Shown here: piece after piece, positions 1-8,983 of the stretch
Layout: the number at the start of each line of letters is the position of its first letter
How positions within the stretch are numbered: position 1 is the stretch's first letter
Origin: JBBKWU01 sp037969035
GTDB taxonomy: Bacteria > Pseudomonadota > Alphaproteobacteria > Micavibrionales > Micavibrionaceae
Direction: 5' to 3'
Length of the DNA stretch: 64,000 nucleotides
Assembly (NCBI GenBank): GCA_037969035.1
Contig: JBBKWU010000016.1
Span: 1-64,000, forward strand
The notes under the pieces: generated by a model
What the model saw: the letters and a program-made list of their open reading frames with translations, nothing else
What the model was told of the DNA's origin: nothing
Databases searched by the model: none
Made by a program: the position numbers and the translations under genes

Positions 1-1
1 C

Positions 2-100
2 TCGAACTCTCTTTTTGAAGCACTGGAAGAATGGGAACGCCATCTCACGCAACTTGACCTTGATGGTCGGGAGCGTCGAGATGAAGCATCCAACGAATGA
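2..100 (+). CDS. 3' end of an unidentified gene cut by the window start
   Basis: An open frame enters from the left edge and ends in TGA. Its 32 residues are charged and read like real protein (for example ALEEWERHLTQLDLDG). It overlaps the proposed mobC start by 20 bases, which is usual in tightly packed mobilization operons. The fragment is too short to name. It could also be a chance open frame. Confidence 0.35.
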   Translation, partial: SNSLFEALEEWERHLTQLDLDGRERRDEASNE

Positions 101-503
101 TTTCAATACTTTAGCCAACCAGAAGGCAACTAAGGGGCCTGCGCCGTTCTCGCTGCGACTCAGCTTCGATGAGCGGGGCATCCTTGAGCATGATGCAGCG
201 GGGAAGGCTCTCGGTGCTTACATCCGTGATCGTCTGTTCGGCGATGATGTCACACCGCGCACCACGCGCGGCAAGTTTCCTGTCAAAGACCAGGCTGCCC
301 TCGGACGCGTGCTTGGTGCGCTCGGCTCATCGCGTCTCTCCGCAAACCTGAACCAACTTGCCAAGGCGGTGAACACGGGCTCGCTGCCCGTCACACCTGA
401 AACCGAAGATGAACTTCGGAAGGCGTGTGCCGCCGTGCTTGCAATGCGGGAAGACATTCTGAGCGCGCTCGGTCGCGATAATAATCGTGGTCCGAAGCCG
501 TGA
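81..503 (+). CDS. mobC: MobC-like relaxosome accessory protein
   Basis: A 140-residue protein of the plasmid mobilization (MobC) type, a small DNA-binding partner that helps the relaxase nick at oriT. The N-terminal FSLRLSFDERG segment followed by GAYIRDRLFGDD matches the ribbon-helix-helix-like start of the family. The LGSSRLSANLNQLAKAVNTG stretch matches its conserved C-terminal half. I chose this ATG because GGGAG lies seven bases upstream; an earlier ATG at 15 would add 22 residues. The stop overlaps the relaxase start (GTGA), so the two are translationally coupled. The gene is visibly GC-richer than most of the window, as expected for an acquired element. Confidence 0.85.
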   Translation: MKHPTNDFNTLANQKATKGPAPFSLRLSFDERGILEHDAAGKALGAYIRDRLFGDDVTPRTTRGKFPVKDQAALGRVLGALGSSRLSANLNQLAKAVNTGSLPVTPETEDELRKACAAVLAMREDILSALGRDNNRGPKP

Positions 504-1813
504 TTATCAAGGCCAAAGAACGCGGCGGCGGTGCGCAACTTGCGCGGTATCTGCTGACCATGCGGGACAACGATCATGTCGAGCTGCATGAGGTGCGCGG
601 CTTTGTCAGCGATGATCTGCTCGGCGCGTTCTGTGAAGCGGACGCGATCGCCGCTGGCACGCGCTGCCAAAACCATCTGTTTTCTATCAGCCTAAACCCG
701 CCGCAATCGGCGGATGTCAGCATCGAAGATTTTGAAAAGGCCGCCGACGAGGTGGAGCGCAAGCTCGGCCTCGACGATCAGCCGCGCGCGATTGTTTTCC
801 ATGAGAAGGACGGGCGGCGGCATGCCCATGTCGTCTGGTCGCGGATTGATGTGGAGCGCATGCGGGCGATCAATCTCTCGCATTACAAGCTGCATCTGCG
901 CGATGTGTCGCGCGAACTGTTCCGCACACACGGCTGGGAGATGCCGAAAGGGCTGCGCGATTGGCGGGAACGCGATCCGTTGAGCTTCACACGCGAAGAG
1001 TGGCAACAGGCACGGCGTGCGGGTCTCGATCCGAAGCATATCAAGGCGCTGTTCCAGCGCGCTTGGGAGCGTTCGGACTCGGGCGCATCCTTCGCTCAGG
1101 CGCTTAAAGAGCGCGGGTTTACGCTCGCCCGTGGTGATCGGCGTGGCGTTGTCGCCGTCGATTTTCGCGGTGAGGTCTATGCCGTTGCACGGCAGGCAGG
1201 AGTGAAGACGAAGGATGTTGTGGCGCGTATCGGCGATATCAATGATCTGCCCTCGGTCGATCAAGTCAAAGTCGCAAACGCTGCGCGCATGACAGAGCGG
1301 ATCAAAGGCTTCATCCGCCAAAGCGAGCTTGAGGCAGGGCAAGGCCGACAGGCACTTGAATTCCGGCGCAGTGAGATGGCGGGACGGCATCGCGGAGAGC
1401 GCGCCGTGCTGAAAGAGGCGCAGGAAAAGCGCTGGACTGCTGAAACCAATGCGCGGGCGGCAAGGTTGCCGCGCGGGTTCTCGGGCATCTGGCAACGCAT
1501 CACAGGCAAGTACAGCAAGATCAGGGAACAGAACGAGCGTGCCGCCTGGGCGGCGTTGCTGCGGGATCGTGCGGAGCGTGACGATCTGGTTGCTGTGCAA
1601 CTCGATGAACGGCGTGATCTGCAACACGACATGCGTGAACATCGCGAACGGCAACAGGCCAACATTCTGCTGCTGCGCGAGGATATCGCTCGATATCAGG
1701 ACATGGAACTGCCCGAACGCAACGCCGAACGGCAAGAGCAAGAACGCGAAGGACGCAAGCGGACACGCGGGCGTGGGAGAGGGAGAGGCCGTGATTTTGG
1801 ATTTGAACGCTAG
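500..1813 (+). CDS. MobA/VirD2-type relaxase (mobilization nuclease)
   Basis: A 437-residue relaxase that would nick one strand at oriT and stay covalently bound to the 5' end during transfer. The metal-binding motif HEKDGRRHAH lies at residues 101-110, with histidines at 101, 108 and 110. A candidate nucleophile, Tyr17, sits in the N-terminal ARYLLT segment. The second half is charged and probably helical, ending in an Arg-Gly-rich tail. Length and layout match mobilizable plasmids of alphaproteobacteria, so it looks intact. It starts with GTG overlapping the mobC stop. No type IV secretion genes are visible, so transfer would depend on a helper system unless those genes lie left of the window. 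Confidence 0.92.
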   Translation: MIIKAKERGGGAQLARYLLTMRDNDHVELHEVRGFVSDDLLGAFCEADAIAAGTRCQNHLFSISLNPPQSADVSIEDFEKAADEVERKLGLDDQPRAIVFHEKDGRRHAHVVWSRIDVERMRAINLSHYKLHLRDVSRELFRTHGWEMPKGLRDWRERDPLSFTREEWQQARRAGLDPKHIKALFQRAWERSDSGASFAQALKERGFTLARGDRRGVVAVDFRGEVYAVARQAGVKTKDVVARIGDINDLPSVDQVKVANAARMTERIKGFIRQSELEAGQGRQALEFRRSEMAGRHRGERAVLKEAQEKRWTAETNARAARLPRGFSGIWQRITGKYSKIREQNERAAWAALLRDRAERDDLVAVQLDERRDLQHDMREHRERQQANILLLREDIARYQDMELPERNAERQEQEREGRKRTRGRGRGRGRDFGFER

Positions 1814-1828
1814 AGAAAGGGTTGTGAA

Positions 1829-2200
1829 ATGAGAAAGTTAAACCATGAGTTAGATCAAAAACAAAACGACGCAATACGTTCCGAGATTGCGCGCGTTAGC
1901 GAACGCTTTGAGCAAATCACGCGAGAACACATGTTTGACGATAGTATGCAGCGCGTCGTTCTGACATTACCCAAGTCATTCATATATTTAGCTCAATTTC
2001 TGTCGATTATGGAGGAAGAACGCCCAGGAGCATTGTCACGTTGGCAGTCCGCAGATGGCATTGGTCGCGATGAACCGACGCTTCAAAAAAATCTGAACAG
2101 GAAGATGCGGCAATTTTTGGAGAACGAATTGTCTGCACATATCTTCGTCAAAATGGCGACATTGCGAGCTGCGTGCCGCGACGATGCATCTGGGCGATGA
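1829..2200 (+). CDS. Hypothetical protein of the mobile element
   Basis: A 123-residue protein starting 15 bases after the relaxase stop, probably the last gene of the mob operon. It has a charged helical N-terminus, a hydrophobic middle (LPKSFIYLAQFLSIMEE) and a C-terminal block GIGRDEPTLQKNLNRKMR. That block is also found, in diverged form, in the small gene at 3609-3851. No signal peptide or catalytic motif is visible. Base composition is lower in GC than the relaxase. Function unknown. Confidence 0.6.
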   Translation: MRKLNHELDQKQNDAIRSEIARVSERFEQITREHMFDDSMQRVVLTLPKSFIYLAQFLSIMEEERPGALSRWQSADGIGRDEPTLQKNLNRKMRQFLENELSAHIFVKMATLRAACRDDASGR

Positions 2201-2279
2201 ACTCAATTTTTTTTGGAGGGGAATGAACGCTCCCAAGTTAATGGAACAAGCCGTGATCACATGAGCGCTGCCCTAATAG

Positions 2280-3047
2280 TTAGTCTCGTCGCACACAACG
2301 AACATCAAAAGTTTTATTTTTGATGTCTTCCTTTATCGCCGCACCAACAAACAATATTTGGTATGCGCGATCAAGATCGGCATCGCTCTCTGATGAAGAC
2401 CAGTATTCATTAACCGTGAAACTTCCAGCGGCATTCAAATCAATCGCTGACTTATTTTCATACAGTCGCAGCAGTTCCGTCATTGATGGCAAATACCAAT
2501 CTGTAAACCCACCATTTGCCAGGTCTTTACACACCTTGAATGCAGGAAATGTAGTTGAATTCGCAACTTGAGCGTCAATTGCTGCGCCGTCGTAGTAAGA
2601 GTCAACAGCTACATCGTCATTCCCTGTTGATGTAGACCATGCGCTTGCAGCACTTTGGTTATTATCAGTTACAAAAAATGCCTCGCAATTAGTGGTGCTA
2701 CTGTACATTATGAACCCCGCAAATATTGGATCATTGCTTGTTCCACCATTTCCGTCATCGCAAACATCTCCGACATTGGGGCAGAGTGAGGGCGCTGTAC
2801 ACGATGCTTGCGGGCAAACCCAACTCGCTCCATCACAAAACTCAACACAAGTCGAGGCGCTGTTGTAGCGGATTGCCCCACCAGGTGCGCCACTTCCGCA
2901 TGTGCGGCTGTCATATCCCGCAATTATCGATCCACCTGGATATGTAACTCCACCCCTGCCATCAAATGATGTTTGGGCAAGTAGCTGTCCTGATAATACA
3001 CACAAACCGGCAATAACAATGCCAACACTAAAAATCCAATATTTCAC
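2280..3047 (-). CDS. Exported DUF1566 (Lcl C-terminal) domain protein
   Basis: A 255-residue exported protein, third gene of a leftward three-gene operon. Residues 1-25 form a Sec signal peptide ending LLAQ. Residues 50-80 hold the short module GGAIRYNS...FCDGASWVC, shared with its neighbours. The C-terminal half is a DUF1566 domain: GGFTDWYLPSMTEL, then YWSSSE, then the closing VRCVRR. This domain occurs in bacterial surface proteins and was named from a Legionella collagen-like adhesin. Many cysteines suggest disulfides outside the cytoplasm. A surface or adhesion role is an inference. Confidence 0.75.
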   Translation of the reverse strand: MKYWIFSVGIVIAGLCVLSGQLLAQTSFDGRGGVTYPGGSIIAGYDSRTCGSGAPGGAIRYNSASTCVEFCDGASWVCPQASCTAPSLCPNVGDVCDDGNGGTSNDPIFAGFIMYSSTTNCEAFFVTDNNQSAASAWSTSTGNDDVAVDSYYDGAAIDAQVANSTTFPAFKVCKDLANGGFTDWYLPSMTELLRLYENKSAIDLNAAGSFTVNEYWSSSESDADLDRAYQILFVGAAIKEDIKNKTFDVRCVRRD

Positions 3048-3062
3048 AATTATCTCTTTCTT

Positions 3063-3299
3063 TTAACTTCCCCAGCCAACCCAGCTTGATCCATCACAAA
3101 ATTCAATTTCTGGAGAAGCCGAACTGTTGTAACGTATTGCTCCCTCAATCGTGCCATCACATGTACGAGAATCGTAGTCAGGAATCACAGCGCCGCCATT
3201 TGCTCCTCCGCCATTAAAGGCAGATTGTGCAAGGGCGTACGTGCCAAATGACACGAAAATGAAAAATGTGATTACGATGAAGGGTAGACTACTCTTCAT
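3063..3299 (-). CDS. Small exported protein, one YN-C-W module
   Basis: A 78-residue protein consisting of a signal peptide (about residues 1-24, ending YALAQ) and one copy of the module seen in its neighbours (GAIRYNSS...FCDGSSWVGW). It resembles the first 80 residues of the next gene downstream, so the two probably arose by duplication, this one without the DUF1566 part. It starts 11 bases inside the end of the upstream gene and lies 15 bases before the next, so it is in one transcription unit. Function unknown. Confidence 0.65.
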   Translation of the reverse strand: MKSSLPFIVITFFIFVSFGTYALAQSAFNGGGANGGAVIPDYDSRTCDGTIEGAIRYNSSASPEIEFCDGSSWVGWGS

Positions 3300-3573
3300 C
3301 TTTCAACCCCTTAGGGTCATCCGCCTTTTTGACTTCCTCAAATCCATCTACACCAACGTCCGCAATTTGGGTGCCGTAGAATATTCCGTCCCGTACGTGT
3401 AGGCCGTCATTTTTCAATACAGCGCTCAAGGCACCGTCGATGTAGAATCTTATTTCAGATTTTTCCGCATCAGTTTCTATTCGAGTTTGGGACGGCGATG
3501 GGGCACCAGTTTCCTGCGCCAAAACGGGGGATGTCAGAAAAGCAATAAATGTAAATACCAAAAATAATCTCAT
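3289..3573 (-). CDS. Small exported protein, first gene of operon
   Basis: A 94-residue protein with a clear signal peptide (about residues 1-19, ending PVLAQ). The mature part contains SEIRFYIDGALSAVLKNDGL, which resembles the beta-strand repeats before the chaperone domain of phage tail-fibre-like proteins. The C-terminus is acidic. It overlaps the following gene by 11 bases. It could be an accessory subunit of the exported proteins encoded next to it. No catalytic motif is visible. Confidence 0.6.
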   Translation of the reverse strand: MRLFLVFTFIAFLTSPVLAQETGAPSPSQTRIETDAEKSEIRFYIDGALSAVLKNDGLHVRDGIFYGTQIADVGVDGFEEVKKADDPKGLKDEE

Positions 3574-3608
3574 AAGAATATTCTACAATTGAATACCTTA
3601 TTAAAATA

Positions 3609-3851
3609 CTAAGATTTATGGTTATCCCCAACAAATTGGATTTGTTGGGGTTCATCTTTGGTCAGATCGACGCCGCCGATAACCAGCATGCGCTGCAAAT
3701 AGACACGCCGCATCTTGGTCATGCTCCGCCGTAACGTCGGATCATCTTGCCCAATTCCGCTGACATACTGACAGAAGTGCAGGCCCGACTCCCAGATGAA
3801 GGGTTCAATCCATCGCGGTTCAGCACGAAACCTGTGCCATCCAGCATCCAT
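3609..3851 (-). CDS. Small hypothetical protein, possibly a truncated relative of 1829-2200
   Basis: An 80-residue reading frame preceded by a good ribosome site (AAAGGGA, five bases before ATG). The segment GIGQDDPTLRRSMTKMRR aligns with GIGRDEPTLQKNLNRKMR of the gene at 1829, so it is probably coding. The N-terminal half of that relative is missing here, which suggests a shortened copy. It belongs to the GC-richer backbone, not the cargo. Another frame on the same strand (3719-3982) is also open, so the call is uncertain. Confidence 0.4.
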   Translation of the reverse strand: MDAGWHRFRAEPRWIEPFIWESGLHFCQYVSGIGQDDPTLRRSMTKMRRVYLQRMLVIGGVDLTKDEPQQIQFVGDNHKS

Positions 3852-4055
3852 GTGTCCCTTTCGGCTTTCCCGTGGCGCTGTCCTTTAAGGTCATCCGAGA
3901 TCAGTTCTGGCATAGAAGGCTTTGCAAATGCACAAGGCAGCAAGGCTGCCTGCTTCACGCTGTTGCGCCCGAAGGTGTCCATAGAGCCTTCGAAGCATCT
4001 CCCGCTCCCGAAACGACCTGGAAAGGCCAGGTCAAAAACGGAAAAGGAGGTTCAC

Positions 4056-4274
4056 ATGAACACGATCATCACAATGCACGAGCTGAAAGGGCTCACGGAT
4101 CAAGAACTCGGAGAGTTGCACCAGTTGCTCACACTACTGCTGTCAGGCACCGATCAAGACACGCAGGAGAGCCGTAATATCATGGTATCGCTGGAAAACA
4201 TCACCCGCGTTGGAAGCTTGAAGGGTTGGGCGCCAGCGCCAAGACAGCCTTCAATGCGGCCTCAACCCTCATAG
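4056..4274 (+). CDS. Small hypothetical protein of the mobile element
   Basis: A 72-residue protein with a near-perfect ribosome site (AAAAGGAGG, five bases before ATG), which sets this start rather than the upstream alternatives. The sequence HELKGLTDQELGELHQLL looks like a short amphipathic helix, followed by SLENITRV. The last 20 residues are proline-rich and may be readthrough past the ancestral end. Small proteins of this kind are common on alphaproteobacterial mobilizable elements. No function can be assigned. Confidence 0.55.
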   Translation: MNTIITMHELKGLTDQELGELHQLLTLLLSGTDQDTQESRNIMVSLENITRVGSLKGWAPAPRQPSMRPQPS

Positions 4275-4341
4275 TTGGGCGCAGCTTAAAATAGCACCCC
4301 GCAAAAAAGAGCGGTGCGCTCAGTAAGGGTATGACTAGAAA

Positions 4342-6075
4342 TTACCTGTGCAAAGCGTGCCAACCGTCTACCGTACAGCCTTGGTAGTAGTTTTCGGATG
4401 TGTTGTAGATAATTTCGCCCGTTTGGCCTGCGGGATTAGAACACCCTCCTGCGCCAGACCCCGCATTGTGGAACGCTCGCCAGCCACTCACTGCACACCC
4501 TTGAAATACTCGTTCTGCAGAATTATACACTATCTCCCCAGGATAGCTTGATGGTCCAAAACATCTTCCTGCGTACAAACTAACGGCCTCGAATGAGTTT
4601 AGAGACCTATTATATAGGCGAAGATCATCAATTTTTCCATCGAACATGTCTGTGTAATCGGATCTTCCACCGATCCAAAGAGAGCTCGCGTTACTTGCGC
4701 CAGTACCACTGTATGTGAAATCGAATTTTTGGAGCTCTCCGTCCATATATAGAAACTCGTTCGCCCCGTCATAGCTAAATAGAATATGATGCCATTGCCC
4801 CACTGTTATGGGATTTGGGGATTTTACTTGGTTGGTTTGCTGATGTAATACTGCTTCTGGGTAGCCGCCATCGTCTAGGTGTAGAGCGAAAACGGCATTC
4901 GCGAGGCTATCAGGTCCCTTCATGATGATCCTGCTTTCATTTATTGGGTCTATTGAAGCAGCATTTATCCAAGCAGAAATTGTAATATTTCCCGTGATAT
5001 CAAGCGAGTTATCGTCGGGCGCGGAGATTAGCGTGTTGGTATCGTCAAAGATTAAGGCGTTTCCGATTTTTCCTGAACTTGACTCCTCATCAACGACGTT
5101 GTTATCGCCATCGACCCAAGCTCCAGTATTTGACCCAGCTACATCATTTATCACCGATCCTGATTTTTCGTCCAATGGCCAATAACCAACCAATCCAAGT
5201 TCGAGATCGAGAGATGTCCCACTCGTGTGTCCATATAGAACGGCTACCTCCATGTCGGACAGAACTCGGTTATAGATGCGGATATCGTCGAGCAAACCAT
5301 CAAAATGATCTCCGCTGCCTGTTCTGTCACCGATGGTAAGTGTTGCAGGGCCACCTGGATCATCATTCGCAGAACTAGTTGTGTTGACGAGGTGCCCGTC
5401 AATATAAATTTTGCTTATGTTTGAATTGTAGTCGTATGAAGCCGTGATGTTCGTCCAAGAAGTTGATACAGGGAAGGTTGTATCGGTTGCCCCGCCCGCA
5501 ATAAACAATTCATTCGTAAATTTCGACGTTGCGCTATACTGCATCTCGAAAGCATCCGCAAACCCAAGGATTCGTTGTCGAGTACCGAGGCCAGCGGCAT
5601 CCAGCTTTACCCATACAGATATCGTACCCTGATGCGGCGGGTCAAAGCTTGCAATCGCTATTTCATTGTCAATTCCATCGAACCGTAGTGCGTTGCCGAA
5701 TACACCTGCCTCGGATTCTTCAGCGCAATCATTGTTCTCTCCGTCTTGCCAAGTGGCCGAATAGGAGCCTGTTTCATCATTGATGACGCTGCCACTTGTA
5801 TCGTCCAAGGTGAAATGCGCAATCAGACCTTCCGTTGGAACAGGTGGCAGAGGTGTATAGCCGGATATTGCGTTGGTTGAATGAAGTGCTTGCCATGTGT
5901 CGTTTGCTTTGCATCCTTGAAAGACACCGTCGCTAGAATTATAAACGATTTCGCCTTGTATCCCAGTCGGGTTGGAACAGGCTGCATTCGCAGTGTTAAA
6001 AGATGACAGGAAAAACGCCGCACAGAGCAGCGCAGCGGTCGCAAATCTATATGCTGTTTTTCGCCACCGAATCAT
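4342..6075 (-). CDS. Exported protein with two LamG domains and three YN-C-W modules
   Basis: A 577-residue exported protein. The signal peptide covers about residues 1-31 (LSSFNTANA). A first module (GEIVYNSSDGVFQGC...W) follows, then two laminin-G/concanavalin-like domains of about 200 residues each. Each opens with GLIAHFTLDD or GLVGYWPLDE and closes with DDIRIYNRVL or DDLRLYNRSL. Two more modules form the C-terminus. LamG domains usually bind carbohydrate or protein ligands, so a surface adhesin is likely (inference). Its start overlaps the stop of the upstream S74 gene by four bases (ATGA), so both come from one mRNA. Confidence 0.82.
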   Translation of the reverse strand: MIRWRKTAYRFATAALLCAAFFLSSFNTANAACSNPTGIQGEIVYNSSDGVFQGCKANDTWQALHSTNAISGYTPLPPVPTEGLIAHFTLDDTSGSVINDETGSYSATWQDGENNDCAEESEAGVFGNALRFDGIDNEIAIASFDPPHQGTISVWVKLDAAGLGTRQRILGFADAFEMQYSATSKFTNELFIAGGATDTTFPVSTSWTNITASYDYNSNISKIYIDGHLVNTTSSANDDPGGPATLTIGDRTGSGDHFDGLLDDIRIYNRVLSDMEVAVLYGHTSGTSLDLELGLVGYWPLDEKSGSVINDVAGSNTGAWVDGDNNVVDEESSSGKIGNALIFDDTNTLISAPDDNSLDITGNITISAWINAASIDPINESRIIMKGPDSLANAVFALHLDDGGYPEAVLHQQTNQVKSPNPITVGQWHHILFSYDGANEFLYMDGELQKFDFTYSGTGASNASSLWIGGRSDYTDMFDGKIDDLRLYNRSLNSFEAVSLYAGRCFGPSSYPGEIVYNSAERVFQGCAVSGWRAFHNAGSGAGGCSNPAGQTGEIIYNTSENYYQGCTVDGWHALHR

Positions 6076-6782
6076 AGCTCCCCAGGCTTGTTGGAATGCG
6101 CATTTGCCTCAAGCCTTTTGACCTTGGCCTCTAGCGCTTCGATTTGTGTTTGCTGTATCTTAATGGCCTCGATCATTGGTGCGATCAGGCCTTGGTAGTT
6201 TACGCCGAGCGTACCATTTTTGGGGTCTGCAACCCCAACCAATTCAGGAAACACGGCTTGTACGTCTTGCGCGCTGACGCCGTATTCAACCGTATGTTTC
6301 GGGTCACCTTTCATCGTGAATGAAAACCCATTTAGTGCTGTGATTTTTTTGAGCGGACTATCGAGTGGGTGGATATTTTCCTTAAGACGAATATCAGACA
6401 CATCTTGCAGAACGCCTGTGTAATGAATATCACCAACCACATCGAGTGCCACTGACGGGCTGGCGGTTCCAATACCAACGTCACCGCTAGAGCGATAGAT
6501 ATCACCACCGCTTGAGAACCAAATACCATCCGCAGTCGGCGGATTACCGGACTTGCTCACAGCGACAACGCCTTCCGGCTCCCAAGTCGTTCCGTTACAG
6601 ATAAGAGTAACTTGAAGGCCATTAGTGTCCGCGTCGGCGGTCATCCGTGTCGCACCCGTCGGATAGCTTGCGCAGCTATCGCCCGCAGCCGTATCAGAAC
6701 CCACAAGCTGCGCTTGCGCGGGAATCGTTAAAAGGATCGAGGCGGCAATTAATCCGCCAAGTGCTAAGTGACTAATTCTCAT
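6072..6782 (-). CDS. Exported protein with S74-type intramolecular chaperone domain
   Basis: A 236-residue protein with a signal peptide (about 1-24, IPAQAQ), a diverged copy of the Cys-Trp module (LICNGTTWEPEG), then the strand segment SGDVGIGTASPSVALDV. The C-terminus is a Peptidase_S74 chaperone domain: SDIRLKENI, YGVSAQDVQAVFPELV and VNYQGLIAPMIEAIK, ending in a coiled coil. In phage tailspikes this domain drives trimer folding and then cleaves itself off. In bacteria it occurs on trimeric surface proteins. It is the first gene of the operon with the LamG protein, so the two may form one surface structure. Confidence 0.85.
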   Translation of the reverse strand: MRISHLALGGLIAASILLTIPAQAQLVGSDTAAGDSCASYPTGATRMTADADTNGLQVTLICNGTTWEPEGVVAVSKSGNPPTADGIWFSSGGDIYRSSGDVGIGTASPSVALDVVGDIHYTGVLQDVSDIRLKENIHPLDSPLKKITALNGFSFTMKGDPKHTVEYGVSAQDVQAVFPELVGVADPKNGTLGVNYQGLIAPMIEAIKIQQTQIEALEAKVKRLEANAHSNKPGEL

Positions 6783-7177
6783 AGTAATATTATAGACTGT
6801 TCTTAATTAGCAAAACACTAACAAATTTATCTTATCCTCCAAATTATTGTTTCATTTTGAATAAATAATTTCGAGCGTTTGGTGAAGAAGCCGCATCGCG
6901 AAATATTAATTTTTGACTCCCATAAAAGTCAGTAGATGGTCGAAATTACCCGCATCTGCCGCTCGAAGCGGCGCGATGTAAGTATTTCTCCGTTCGTTGT
7001 CAGCTTGCAGATCAAAGCCACTTGCCTACTCAATTCTCACTTGACCAAAATAGATAGGCATAATTCGGCTGACCAGCGCGGTCAGCCGCAATCAATCATA
7101 GTGTGCATATTAACGCCATTTTAACATTAATTTAATATTATAAATTTAAATACCTTAACACTTTGGGAAAAAATACT
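6783..7177. promoter_or_regulatory. AT-rich divergent intergenic region with hairpins
   Basis: About 395 bases without a gene separate the leftward S74-LamG operon from the rightward gene at 7178, so promoters for both should lie here. I see no convincing -35/-10 pair. Two perfect inverted repeats stand out: GCCGCT-CGA-AGCGGC at 6959-6973, and a 9-bp stem CGGCTGACC with a 5-base loop at 7066-7088. Neither is followed by a T run, so they are more likely operators or RNA structures than terminators. Confidence 0.45.
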
Positions 7178-8068
7178 ATGGGGAAAGACGACACAAACAA
7201 TAAATACGGTACAACCAATCATGGAGAGATACGCTTTCCTCAAATGAAACCTGAAAGTAATTACCAATTCGCGTACGGCGAAACAAAATGGAGAGGGCGC
7301 AGCTTTGGGTTAACAGAATTGTTTAATCCCAATAATCCTGATGGCGCCGGCCCCCGTGATTTTGCTCATTTTATTACACCCTATGACAGCGGTCATTCGT
7401 CCCCTGATAACAATGTTTATGCCATGACTACCGTTATGCATAACGATAGTCACATGCTGGGCGCAACCTCACTCACTCAAACGCTTTACGTAGGAGTGTC
7501 CGAAAAAACAGGTGAGATTACCCGAGTTGGATCGGGAAGCTTTAATTTGGAAGCGGCAAACCCAATTGGTGCATTGCTAGGAGGAGACACTTTTTATTAT
7601 TCCGCTGACGCCTATAATTTTATGGACGGCCGTAGTGATCAAGGGGCTTGGATGCCCGAAACATCAGATCAGGAAGTAGCGTTTTACGTAGAACGATCGA
7701 CCAACTCTCAATATTTAAGAAATTTGGCACGAAAATATGGTGTTGGTCAGACGATGGATGAGCGTGCGGACGGCGCAATATTGGTAAGGCTTAAACTTGA
7801 CCCAAATGATTCAGAACGAAATCCTAGAGCAATTTTCGGTGAATTGATGAGTGACCATTTTGAAGGATATATGCGCCAAGATACGGCAGAGGCCAATGCA
7901 GTACTAGATAATTTCCCTGCCGGATTCTTAGAAGAATTTGGTTTGTTGCGTACTGATGACGGTTTGGTCAATGCCTTTCTAAGTGAAAATAATGCACGAC
8001 GCATCGCACCGGATGGAAGCGTTCAACAAGTACAAATCACATTATCCCCTAACAACATTATGCCCTAA
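7178..8068 (+). CDS. Orphan hypothetical protein in element cargo
   Basis: A 296-residue protein with no signal peptide, membrane segment or motif I recognise. It is rich in Asn, Asp, Gly and aromatics (FAHFITPYDSGHSSPDNN, GDTFYYSADAYNFMDGRSDQ), which suggests a folded beta-rich domain. The C-terminal third is more helical. I prefer the ATG at 7178 to the TTG five codons earlier; GGGA lies about nine bases upstream. It has its own intergenic region and no operon partner. Composition matches the GC-poor cargo genes. Confidence 0.6.
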   Translation: MGKDDTNNKYGTTNHGEIRFPQMKPESNYQFAYGETKWRGRSFGLTELFNPNNPDGAGPRDFAHFITPYDSGHSSPDNNVYAMTTVMHNDSHMLGATSLTQTLYVGVSEKTGEITRVGSGSFNLEAANPIGALLGGDTFYYSADAYNFMDGRSDQGAWMPETSDQEVAFYVERSTNSQYLRNLARKYGVGQTMDERADGAILVRLKLDPNDSERNPRAIFGELMSDHFEGYMRQDTAEANAVLDNFPAGFLEEFGLLRTDDGLVNAFLSENNARRIAPDGSVQQVQITLSPNNIMP

Positions 8069-8184
8069 ATTGGAACATTGTTAGATTGTACGGTACCTGC
8101 GTAGCGATAGATACGCAGGTCTGTCCGCGCCCGCTCTGGCAGGCGCAGATTTTTCGTTACAGATCAGTGCAGAGCCGCCGCCGC

Positions 8185-8549
8185 TTACGCGGCGACTCCT
8201 TCCATCTGTTCGGGTTGCTGCTGGAAACCGTGCAGAAAGTCCGCTGCGCGCTGCGCATGGGCTGCGGCGCTGAAAATCGCGCGCTTGTCCTCTTTCAAAA
8301 CTTTGAGCCAGTTCTGAATATAGGCGGCATGCTCTTCGCGGGGCTCGGGGGCAAGCCCAAGATCAGCACAAAGAAACGCTGCGCCAAGTTCGGCGACGAG
8401 TTCTTCGCGGGCATAGCCCTCATCGCCCCATTTCTTGCGCCCGAATTCACGATCAAGCCGCTTTTCGTGCTTCGTCCAGTGGGTCAGCTCATGCGCCAGT
8501 GTGGCGTAATAGGCTTGGGGGCTGCAAAACGTCTCGAAGTACGGCATCG
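8185..8549 (-). pseudogene. ardC: 5'-truncated ardC antirestriction gene (C-terminal metallopeptidase part)
   Basis: The C-terminal zincin-like domain of an ArdC-type antirestriction protein: MPYFETFCSPQAYYATLAHE, the zinc motif HELTHW, then VAELGAAFLCADLGL and the usual end AAHAQRAADFLHG. ArdC proteins of plasmids are about 300 residues. The N-terminal single-stranded-DNA-binding domain and the first part of the peptidase domain are missing. Recognisable homology begins at the methionine near 8549; the frame stays open to 8577 but with unrelated residues. The gene abuts the recombinase remnant on the other strand, so one deletion probably removed both 5' ends. GC-rich like the mob genes. Confidence 0.8.
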
Positions 8550-8560
8550 TCGATGCGTCC

Positions 8561-8968
<408 letters not shown>

Positions 8969-8983
8969 CAGCTGCTTAAAAAA

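Noticed and set aside
692..1741. Long minus-strand frame opposite the relaxase
   Set aside because: Mirror frame of a GC-rich gene with recognisable relaxase motifs. The translated product has no domain-like features.
3719..3982. Minus-strand frame overlapping the small gene at 3609-3851
   Set aside because: The competing frame has the better ribosome site and a homologous block in another gene of the element. I could not exclude this one fully, but it has less support.
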